64,000 nt of DNA from Rana temporaria (lineage: Eukaryota; Chordata; Amphibia; Anura; Ranidae). Made by a program: the position numbers and the translations under genes. The notes under the pieces were generated by a model. That model had not been told where the DNA came from and did not search any database. It worked only from the letters and a program-made list of their open reading frames with translations. Each line of letters starts with the position of its first letter. Position 1 is the first letter of the stretch. Location of the stretch: contig NC_053494.1 in the NCBI RefSeq assembly GCF_905171775.1, positions 127,503,824 to 127,567,823 on the forward strand, written 5' to 3'. Shown here piece after piece: positions 55,668-64,000 of the stretch.

Positions 55668-56942
55668 ATGGAGGTCTTCTCATTTTTAGAGAATAGGGAA
55701 TTTAATTTAGAAAATATTTTTGAAAAAACGGAAGAAACCACAACAGGAAGTGTGGAAAGTACTTTTAGGAAAATGGGACACCTAATGGAGAAGAAGATTA
55801 ATGCATGGTGGGACATAGCCACCCATGAGAAATACATCAAGGATAGATTAATACCAAGGAGATTGCGATGGGATGTACCCATAAATGATGGCCTAATGGA
55901 TAAAGAATCCACAGATGAGTGGTTTCAGTTTTTTAATGATAAGGGCCTGGAATTATTGAAATTTTTGATTAAGAGAAAACAACGGAAAATTAGAGCAATG
56001 GATCGGACAATATTAGAATTAAAAAATAATTTGGAAGGTAGTAAGGAACTACCAGAGTTTGTAGCTTTATCCAAACAATTGCAGCGTGATATGGAACAAA
56101 AAGACAAGGAGACTGTTGCCAGAAAAAAGAGAAAATATCAGCGTGACATGAAGGACTATGAGGATGATTTAGTGTATAAATGGCAAAACAAAATAGAAGA
56201 AACTGGGACTAATTCAAATAGAAGTACACCTGAATTGGAACAAACTACTATTAATATGGGAGTAACAACGCAAAATGGGGATATTGGTGTGGCCCAACAA
56301 GGGAGAAATACCCCTAACCAAAAACCAAGAAAAAATGGATGGAAACCATTTTGGAAAAACAACCGGCCTAATCAAAACCCCCATAATGCCCCTCCCCCAC
56401 CTTTTTTCCAAAATAGGGGAAGATCCCGGACTCCACCGTGGAGAAATCAGACGTATCAAAATGTAAATAGTAATTATGAAAATCAAAGGCGGGACGATTA
56501 TTATGGTCAGCCAGAAGTCAGGAGAGACTATGACAATGTGTACAATGTCCCAGTATATAACCATTATAATCATTTGAGAGGTGATGATGGCAGGGGAGGG
56601 AGAACCCCGAGACATCAGGATACCACTAGGACTTTTAACCAGTACGGTCCACATGGAAGAGATTTTAGAAATGGCTCACCGAGACATTTTTTAGAACAGA
56701 GACGTCAAGAATCCCCGAGGCGTTATCAAGAATATGGGGTACAGAGGCCGAGGCATCTAAGCCCAGAATACAGACCATTGGAAATGAAGAATCATGGCCC
56801 GAAGTATCAGGATCCACAATGGAATCGGGACAAGAACAGGAGGAGAACAAGATCACCAGGACGGTTCCAAGACAATCGGTCTGGAAGAAACGAAGACCGA
56901 GGAGAGGGTGCAGGGCGGGAAGCAAGAAACAGAAGAAAATGA
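55668..56942 (+). CDS. PLE copy 4 ORF1
   Basis: Same product as copies 2 and 3; ATGA overlap at 56939-56942. Confidence 0.85.
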   Translation: MEVFSFLENREFNLENIFEKTEETTTGSVESTFRKMGHLMEKKINAWWDIATHEKYIKDRLIPRRLRWDVPINDGLMDKESTDEWFQFFNDKGLELLKFLIKRKQRKIRAMDRTILELKNNLEGSKELPEFVALSKQLQRDMEQKDKETVARKKRKYQRDMKDYEDDLVYKWQNKIEETGTNSNRSTPELEQTTINMGVTTQNGDIGVAQQGRNTPNQKPRKNGWKPFWKNNRPNQNPHNAPPPPFFQNRGRSRTPPWRNQTYQNVNSNYENQRRDDYYGQPEVRRDYDNVYNVPVYNHYNHLRGDDGRGGRTPRHQDTTRTFNQYGPHGRDFRNGSPRHFLEQRRQESPRRYQEYGVQRPRHLSPEYRPLEMKNHGPKYQDPQWNRDKNRRRTRSPGRFQDNRSGRNEDRGEGAGREARNRRK

Positions 56943-59227
56943 GAATAGTAGGAGAAGGGGTCATCAATATCAGTGGAGTAGAACTTACTAAGCAGGAACT
57001 TAAGGTATTGGATAAAGGACTAAAATTCGCACCAAAGAAAAATTTCAATAAATTTGATGCTTATGTAGATATCAACAAGTTTGCCAGAAGCCTACACATA
57101 AAAAAGTACATGTTGAATAAACCAGGGGAAGTTTGTACGAGAAATATCACTACAACAAATGATGTACTACACAGCAACTTGAGAAATAAATCGGTCTTCA
57201 ATCCGCCAGTGAGTAACGAAGGTCACATTGAAGCCTTTAGGAGATTGGTCCTAAAAGATCTACATGATTTAAAGATAAAGAAGATGTATGATCCAGGAGA
57301 TATAAAGAATGGAATCCGGAAATTAGAAGAAAGAAAGGATGTGGTGGTAAGACAAGCTGATAAGGGGGGGGCCATCGTTATTCAATCTAAAGTAGCGTAT
57401 CAAAAAGAAATTGAACGACAGTTAAACGATGGCACCACCTACCTCAAACTCCCGGGTAACCCCATAGTCCGGTATAAAGATGATTTGGCCAGCTTGGTAA
57501 AAAGAGGAATTAGTAAAGGATTATTAACCAAAAAAGAAGGCAAATATCTACAACCAGTGGGGTGTAGGATTCCAGTCATATACACCCTACCAAAAGTTCA
57601 CAAATCTAGGGAAAATCCTCCAGGAAGACCGATCGTCAACGGAATTAATTCCGTAGGAGCTAGAATTGGAGAATACATTGACTGGTTCCTCCAACCTCTA
57701 GTGAAGAAGACCGAGTCATATTTACGCGATACAAAACATTTGATACAACTGTTGGACACTCTTGTATTGGAAGGTGACTCGTTTTATATGGCCACTGCCG
57801 ACGTCTCATCCCTATACACCATCATAGACCATAAGGAAGCTGTACGGGCAACTAGTTGGGGACTAAATGGTCTGAGTGACCTCAAAGATACACAAAAGAG
57901 GTTCATTACACACTGCTTGGAATATAGCTTAGACCACAATTATTTTTGGTACCAAAATGATTATTTTAAACAAATATGTGGTATTGCCATGGGTGCCAAG
58001 TACGCACCCAGTGTGGCAAATTTGTATATGGCAGAGTGGGAGGAAGAGGTCCTATACAATAGAAAACCCAAAGAACTACTCCTATACAAACGTTTTATTG
58101 ACGATATTTTAATCATTTGGTCTGGAGACAGGGAAAAGTTGGTAGATTTTGGCTTTTATCTTAATACTAATGACAAAAATATTGTACTCTCCTGGGAAAT
58201 CAGTGAAGAAAAGATTAATTTCCTAGATTTAGAAATCATGAAAGAAGGAACAAAATTAATAACGCAGACCCATTTTAAAACCGTTGATCGAAACAGCTAT
58301 CTACCTCTAGATAGCTGCCACCATTCGCCCTGGTTGGAAAACATACCAAAAGGGCAGCTTTTAAGATTGAGGAGAAACTGCACCAAAGATGATACTTTTT
58401 TAAAACAGGCTGATTTTATTGGGAAAAGGTTTGTAGAGAAAGGTTACCAACAGGACTTTATTAACAAAAAAATACAAGATGTGATGGCGTTGGATCGGAA
58501 TTCTCTCATCCAGGACTCTACCAGAACCAATACCTTTGCCGGAGGGGTACCCCTAATAATGAACTATAGTGTCCAACATAAGCAGGTAGAGACCATTTGC
58601 AGGAAGTATTGGCACATTGTGAAGGGGGATCGCCATCTAACAACTATACTCCCTGAGAGACCTCTATTCACCTATAGGAGGGCCCCAACCTTAAGAGATC
58701 TGATTGCAAAGAATGTTTTGGACCCCCCTGAAAAGAAAAGTTTTTCATTTTTTAATGAAAAAGGTTTTTATCCTTGCAAAACTTGCTTCACTTGTAAACG
58801 CACTAAAGAAAGTAAAAAGAAAAAAGAAAAATTCAAATCAAGTTTCACAGGGAAAGAATACAAGATTAAAGACTTCATTTCCTGTAGAACTGAAGGAGTG
58901 GTGTACCTTCTAGAGTGCCCATGCCAAATCCAATATGTGGGAAGAACAAAAAGACCCCTATGGAAAAGACTACGGGAACATACACAAAATATATTAAACG
59001 GATTCCCAAAGCATAGTTTATCCCGCCACTATGAGCGTTATCACAATAAAGATCCCTCTTCGTTGAAAATATGGGGTATTGAAAAATACAAACCCCACTG
59101 GAGGGGGGACAATAGGGTGCAGAAAATTAGCCAGGCTGAATCCCGCTGGATTCATGAATTATGCACTTTATCCCCCAATGGCCATAACATAGAATTTGAT
59201 CTTAACTGTTTTATTTCCAATTTTTAG
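56939..59227 (+). CDS. PLE copy 4 ORF2: RT with GIY-YIG endonuclease
   Basis: Intact and identical in protein to copy 1; complete unit with ORF1 and pseudo-LTRs on both sides, the best candidate for an active copy. Confidence 0.95.
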   Translation: MRIVGEGVINISGVELTKQELKVLDKGLKFAPKKNFNKFDAYVDINKFARSLHIKKYMLNKPGEVCTRNITTTNDVLHSNLRNKSVFNPPVSNEGHIEAFRRLVLKDLHDLKIKKMYDPGDIKNGIRKLEERKDVVVRQADKGGAIVIQSKVAYQKEIERQLNDGTTYLKLPGNPIVRYKDDLASLVKRGISKGLLTKKEGKYLQPVGCRIPVIYTLPKVHKSRENPPGRPIVNGINSVGARIGEYIDWFLQPLVKKTESYLRDTKHLIQLLDTLVLEGDSFYMATADVSSLYTIIDHKEAVRATSWGLNGLSDLKDTQKRFITHCLEYSLDHNYFWYQNDYFKQICGIAMGAKYAPSVANLYMAEWEEEVLYNRKPKELLLYKRFIDDILIIWSGDREKLVDFGFYLNTNDKNIVLSWEISEEKINFLDLEIMKEGTKLITQTHFKTVDRNSYLPLDSCHHSPWLENIPKGQLLRLRRNCTKDDTFLKQADFIGKRFVEKGYQQDFINKKIQDVMALDRNSLIQDSTRTNTFAGGVPLIMNYSVQHKQVETICRKYWHIVKGDRHLTTILPERPLFTYRRAPTLRDLIAKNVLDPPEKKSFSFFNEKGFYPCKTCFTCKRTKESKKKKEKFKSSFTGKEYKIKDFISCRTEGVVYLLECPCQIQYVGRTKRPLWKRLREHTQNILNGFPKHSLSRHYERYHNKDPSSLKIWGIEKYKPHWRGDNRVQKISQAESRWIHELCTLSPNGHNIEFDLNCFISNF

Positions 59228-59778
59228 ATATCAAGATTTTATTCGTGCTTTTAATTATTATTGGAGTTGTGCGTCATTATTAATTCTATTTTAATTCTCC
59301 CATTATTAAGAATGTTTTTTCGGTCGTTACTATTATTATCATGTCCCCTGTTCATTATTTACCATTTTGCTTAGATTAATCCATCATGGATAAGGGCCAC
59401 ATGTGCAAGGAGCTTTTTATAATTGGAATTAGAGGAATTTTTGACACTGGTCAATAATGAATGAAGTGCCTTACCCTCATGTATTTTTTCCTTGCTCTTT
59501 TCCCACTAACCACTTGAGGGAGCCCTAAGCATCGGATAGTTCATTTGAATATCCTTTGAGGATGAACAATTTATGTCTTTTATCCACTAGAGGGAGATCA
59601 CATAGATTTTTTATTTATAATTGTTATTTCAATAATAATATTTTTTTAAATGGATGTTACAACACTTTGGATTAGGCTCAGGCCATTATGCCGATGTATT
59701 GTGTGTTTTTTTTAAAGGCGCTGAGAAGCGCGCCTCCGCAGCTGTATAAAAGTCACCGCTCACCCACGGCACTTCCAT

Positions 59779-59822
59779 ACCTATGATTAAGTAGCGTTGT
59801 TCTGCTACGCAACGCGTCAGGT
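59779..59822 (+). ncRNA. Hammerhead-like fold, copy 4/5 boundary
   Basis: Identical to 43636-43679. Confidence 0.5.
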
Positions 59823-61047
59823 GAAGGAGGAGTGTCGTTGGTGACGTCATCTCCGCTCGCGGCCGAGAGCGGAGATCTGCTGACCATCTGTAAATAATAC
59901 TGTGGAGTTACCTGCATGCTGTTCACAGCCGTTATAATTGTGAGTGTTATTATATTTTTATTAAAATCACCAATGATTTACTGCACTATGGAGCCCGCTT
60001 TTTGCTTCCCTTGAGAGTGTCTGGAGGAATTTGGAGGTGGAGGACCGGAGTCATCTGAGCCGTCCTGTATGCAGAGTGTGTGCTGCTGGGTGTCATCCCC
60101 TATCCAACAGGCTTGTATGATCTCAATTGAGGTGAGAGGCTAGCATTATCTGTCCTATCTGCACAGTCACCCTGGAGGATTGTGTGGTGAATTGGAGCAT
60201 TGGTTTGAACAACTTTTTCACTGCTGGGAAAACTTTTGAAATTTATGCACTTTGAATATCTTTATTCTTTTTCACTGTATTTAATTTTTTCATTTATCTG
60301 CACGTTTGGAAACACAACGTTTGAACATTTTTTTTTTTTATGAAATTTTGGAAGTCAACTTGAACACTATATCAACTGGACTTGTTATATATATATTTTT
60401 TTTCATATATATTTTTCCATATATATAATTTTATTTATATATTTTTTATGGAATCTATTTATATCAATATTTATTCACTTTGCACTTTTTATCTTTGTGC
60501 ACATTGGTTTATCTGCTACAACTATTGATATACAAAATACTTCCCAATTGGGGTTTTTGTATTCACGTTAACACTTGAGCACTTTATTGTGGTGGTAACA
60601 CTGGAAACCTTTGTTTACATTATATTGGTATATTCACTGTAATCAATGATCTCCATAGTATCATTGTAAATCCATTCTATCGATTATATCCACTACTCCT
60701 ACCCTTTACACCTGAATTATGGATGTCATGAAGGGTCTTCAAGGAAATTAGGAGTGGAACACAGTTTGATTGAACACTACTGATCATTACTTATACGTTT
60801 TTATACGTTGTTGTGTGTGTAATATATTTTATCTTATTATAGTTTCCCTTTGGCAAGCGCCATTACACTCTCTGTTTTACATATACTTGTTGGTGCGTGA
60901 TCACTGTTTTAGTAGTGGCTGCTGCCTTTATAGACTTATTAATATTTTATTGTATTTTACTTAGTTGCCCTGGGTAGATTGGTTTTGCGCATTAGTTCCC
61001 CCCTTTTACATATTCTGCTTAGATCTATTTTACTTGTGCAGCATACC

Positions 61048-62322
61048 ATGGAGGTCTTCTCATTTTTAGAGAATAGGGAATTTAATTTAGAAAATATTTT
61101 TGAAAAAACGGAAGAAACCACAACAGGAAGTGTGGAAAGTACTTTTAGGAAAATGGGACACCTAATGGAGAAGAAGATTAATGCATGGTGGGACATAGCC
61201 ACCCATGAGAAATACATCAAGGATAGATTAATACCAAGGAGATTGCGATGGGATGTACCCATAAATGATGGCCTAATGGATAAAGAATCCACAGATGAGT
61301 GGTTTCAGTTTTTTAATGATAAGGGCCTGGAATTATTGAAATTTTTGATTAAGAGAAAACAACGGAAAATTAGAGCAATGGATCGGACAATATTAGAATT
61401 AAAAAATAATTTGGAAGGTAGTAAGGAACTACCAGAGTTTGTAGCTTTATCCAAACAATTGCAGCGTGATATGGAACAAAAAGACAAGGAGACTGTTGCC
61501 AGAAAAAAGAGAAAATATCAGCGTGACATGAAGGACTATGAGGATGATTTAGTGTATAAATGGCAAAACAAAATAGAAGAAACTGGGACTAATTCAAATA
61601 GAAGTACACCTGAATTGGAACAAACTACTATTAATATGGGAGTAACAACGCAAAATGGGGATATTGGTGTGGCCCAACAAGGGAGAAATACCCCTAACCA
61701 AAAACCAAGAAAAAATGGATGGAAACCATTTTGGAAAAACAACCGGCCTAATCAAAACCCCCATAATGCCCCTCCCCCACCTTTTTTCCAAAATAGGGGA
61801 AGATCCCGGACTCCACCGTGGAGAAATCAGACGTATCAAAATGTAAATAGTAATTATGAAAATCAAAGGCGGGACGATTATTATGGTCAGCCAGAAGTCA
61901 GGAGAGACTATGACAATGTGTACAATGTCCCAGTATATAACCATTATAATCATTTGAGAGGTGATGATGGCAGGGGAGGGAGAACCCCGAGACATCAGGA
62001 TACCACTAGGACTTTTAACCAGTACGGTCCACATGGAAGAGATTTTAGAAATGGCTCACCGAGACATTTTTTAGAACAGAGACGTCAAGAATCCCCGAGG
62101 CGTTATCAAGAATATGGGGTACAGAGGCCGAGGCATCTAAGCCCAGAATACAGACCATTGGAAATGAAGAATCATGGCCCGAAGTATCAGGATCCACAAT
62201 GGAATCGGGACAAGAACAGGAGGAGAACAAGATCACCAGGACGGTTCCAAGACAATCGGTCTGGAAGAAACGAAGACCGAGGAGAGGGTGCAGGGCGGGA
62301 AGCAAGAAACAGAAGAAAATGA
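61048..62322 (+). CDS. PLE copy 5 ORF1
   Basis: Same product as copies 2-4. Confidence 0.85.
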   Translation: MEVFSFLENREFNLENIFEKTEETTTGSVESTFRKMGHLMEKKINAWWDIATHEKYIKDRLIPRRLRWDVPINDGLMDKESTDEWFQFFNDKGLELLKFLIKRKQRKIRAMDRTILELKNNLEGSKELPEFVALSKQLQRDMEQKDKETVARKKRKYQRDMKDYEDDLVYKWQNKIEETGTNSNRSTPELEQTTINMGVTTQNGDIGVAQQGRNTPNQKPRKNGWKPFWKNNRPNQNPHNAPPPPFFQNRGRSRTPPWRNQTYQNVNSNYENQRRDDYYGQPEVRRDYDNVYNVPVYNHYNHLRGDDGRGGRTPRHQDTTRTFNQYGPHGRDFRNGSPRHFLEQRRQESPRRYQEYGVQRPRHLSPEYRPLEMKNHGPKYQDPQWNRDKNRRRTRSPGRFQDNRSGRNEDRGEGAGREARNRRK

Positions 62323-64000
62323 GAATAGTAGGAGAAGGGGTCATCAATATCAGTGGAGTAGAACTTACTAAGCAGGAACTTAAGGTATTGGATAAAGGAC
62401 TAAAATTCGCACCAAAGAAAAATTTCAATAAATTTGATGCTTATGTAGATATCAACAAGTTTGCCAGAAGCCTACACATAAAAAAGTACATGTTGAATAA
62501 ACCAGGGGAAGTTTGTACGAGAAATATCACTACAACAAATGATGTACTACACAGCAACTTGAGAAATAAATCGGTCTTCAATCCGCCAGTGAGTAACGAA
62601 GGTCACATTGAAGCCTTTAGGAGATTGGTCCTAAAAGATCTACATGATTTAAAGATAAAGAAGATGTATGATCCAGGAGATATAAAGAATGGAATCCGGA
62701 AATTAGAAGAAAGAAAGGATGTGGTGGTAAGACAAGCTGATAAGGGGGGGGCCATCGTTATTCAATCTAAAGTAGCGTATCAAAAAGAAATTGAACGACA
62801 GTTAAACGATGGCACCACCTACCTCAAACTCCCGGGTAACCCCATAGTCCGGTATAAAGATGATTTGGCCAGCTTGGTAAAAAGAGGAATTAGTAAAGGA
62901 TTATTAACCAAAAAAGAAGGCAAATATCTACAACCAGTGGGGTGTAGGATTCCAGTCATATACACCCTACCAAAAGTTCACAAATCTAGGGAAAATCCTC
63001 CAGGAAGACCGATCGTCAACGGAATTAATTCCGTAGGAGCTAGAATTGGAGAATACATTGACTGGTTCCTCCAACCTCTAGTGAAGAAGACCGAGTCATA
63101 TTTACGCGATACAAAACATTTGATACAACTGTTGGACACTCTTGTATTGGAAGGTGACTCGTTTTATATGGCCACTGCCGACGTCTCATCCCTATACACC
63201 ATCATAGACCATAAGGAAGCTGTACGGGCAACTAGTTGGGGACTAAATGGTCTGAGTGACCTCAAAGATACACAAAAGAGGTTCATTACACACTGCTTGG
63301 AATATAGCTTAGACCACAATTATTTTTGGTACCAAAATGATTATTTTAAACAAATATGTGGTATTGCCATGGGTGCCAAGTACGCACCCAGTGTGGCAAA
63401 TTTGTATATGGCAGAGTGGGAGGAAGAGGTCCTATACAATAGAAAACCCAAAGAACTACTCCTATACAAACGTTTTATTGACGATATTTTAATCATTTGG
63501 TCTGGAGACAGGGAAAAGTTGGTAGATTTTGGCTTTTATCTTAATACTAATGACAAAAATATTGTACTCTCCTGGGAAATCAGTGAAGAAAAGATTAATT
63601 TCCTAGATTTAGAAATCATGAAAGAAGGAACAAAATTAATAACGCAGACCCATTTTAAAACCGTTGATCGAAACAGCTATCTACCTCTAGATAGCTGCCA
63701 CCATTCGCCCTGGTTGGAAAACATACCAAAAGGGCAGCTTTTAAGATTGAGGAGAAACTGCACCAAAGATGATACTTTTTTAAAACAGGCTGATTTTATT
63801 GGGAAAAGGTTTGTAGAGAAAGGTTACCAACAGGACTTTATTAACAAAAAAATACAAGATGTGATGGCGTTGGATCGGAATTCTCTCATCCAGGACTCTA
63901 CCAGAACCAATACCTTTGCCGGAGGGGTACCCCTAATAATGAACTATAGTGTCCAACATAAGCAGGTAGAGACCATTTGCAGGAAGTATTGGCACATTGT
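62319..64000 (+). CDS. PLE copy 5 ORF2, cut by window end
   Basis: Open through all RT motifs (G run of eight, so in frame) and continues past the window; the CxxCxxC linker and GIY-YIG domain are not yet reached. Confidence 0.9.
   Translation, partial: MRIVGEGVINISGVELTKQELKVLDKGLKFAPKKNFNKFDAYVDINKFARSLHIKKYMLNKPGEVCTRNITTTNDVLHSNLRNKSVFNPPVSNEGHIEAFRRLVLKDLHDLKIKKMYDPGDIKNGIRKLEERKDVVVRQADKGGAIVIQSKVAYQKEIERQLNDGTTYLKLPGNPIVRYKDDLASLVKRGISKGLLTKKEGKYLQPVGCRIPVIYTLPKVHKSRENPPGRPIVNGINSVGARIGEYIDWFLQPLVKKTESYLRDTKHLIQLLDTLVLEGDSFYMATADVSSLYTIIDHKEAVRATSWGLNGLSDLKDTQKRFITHCLEYSLDHNYFWYQNDYFKQICGIAMGAKYAPSVANLYMAEWEEEVLYNRKPKELLLYKRFIDDILIIWSGDREKLVDFGFYLNTNDKNIVLSWEISEEKINFLDLEIMKEGTKLITQTHFKTVDRNSYLPLDSCHHSPWLENIPKGQLLRLRRNCTKDDTFLKQADFIGKRFVEKGYQQDFINKKIQDVMALDRNSLIQDSTRTNTFAGGVPLIMNYSVQHKQVETICRKYWHI

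Larger units (their letters stand above)
38414..64000 (+). mobile_element. Tandem array of a Penelope-like element, 5,380-bp period
   Basis: Head-to-tail copies with equivalent positions 5,380-5,383 bases apart (for example ORF2 stop codons ending at 43084, 48467, 53847 and 59227). Only a few differences exist between copies: a T-run of 14 versus 12, one extra G at 46603-46611, and G to T at about 53007. It begins with an inverted partial copy and a truncated copy and runs off the window. Tandem arrangement with shared pseudo-LTRs and inverted 5' extensions is known for PLEs. Confidence 0.95.

Noticed and set aside
26014..64000. Similarity in size of the DIRS copy (about 5.38 kb) and the PLE period (5,380 bp) as a link
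   Set aside because: The sequences are unrelated; the match in length is coincidence.

Overview
This is vertebrate nuclear DNA, most likely from an anuran amphibian and plausibly a ranid-type frog. The evidence is a three-exon gamma-crystallin gene with the family's typical exon sizes (9, 243 and 276 coding bases), dense DIRS, Penelope-like, Tc1, hAT and TTAA-flanked repeats, and intron-rich, repeat-bloated spacing. The taxon call is inference; no single sequence here fixes a species. Bacterial features (operons, ribosome binding sites, CRISPR) are absent.

Layout. Positions 1-38,413 are a tandem segmental duplication: unit A (about 1,027-16,727), unit B (16,728-36,012) and the start of unit C (36,013-38,413). 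Units A and B each carry one intact gamma-crystallin gene (12,749-14,640 and 31,552-32,502) that encode the same 175-residue protein. Each gene has a TATA box and Maf-type half-sites, and in both units a DIRS retrotransposon ends only about 75 bases upstream of the TATA box. Everything else in the units is mobile-element sequence: a decayed hAT transposase gene riddled with later insertions, a fold-back element, a tRNA-derived SINE, MITEs of several families, a Tc1 fragment, LINE relics and the DIRS element. Several insertions are present in one unit and cleanly absent from the other, so each unit records the empty site for the other and the insertions can be ordered in time.

Positions 38,414-64,000 are a head-to-tail array of a Penelope-like element (PLE) with a 5,380-base period, inserted in the hAT relic of unit C. 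It starts with a 2.05-kb inverted partial copy, then a 5'-truncated copy, then three complete periods and part of a fourth, and it runs off the window. Each full unit carries ORF1 (424 residues, gag-like, basic and disordered) and ORF2 (762 residues: reverse transcriptase, CxxCxxC linker, GIY-YIG nuclease). They overlap by an ATGA stop-start. The region between units holds a TATA box and, about 30 bases downstream, a hammerhead-ribozyme-like fold with altered core bases. The units differ by only a few changes, so the array is either extremely young, homogenised, or partly an assembly product.

How the parts relate: the only host genes visible are the two crystallin genes. The remaining coding capacity belongs to transposable elements. 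Of these only the PLE looks intact enough to be active (ORF1 and ORF2 both open in the units at 50,288-53,847 and 55,668-59,227). The DIRS copies are dead, but by different, partly reciprocal deletions.
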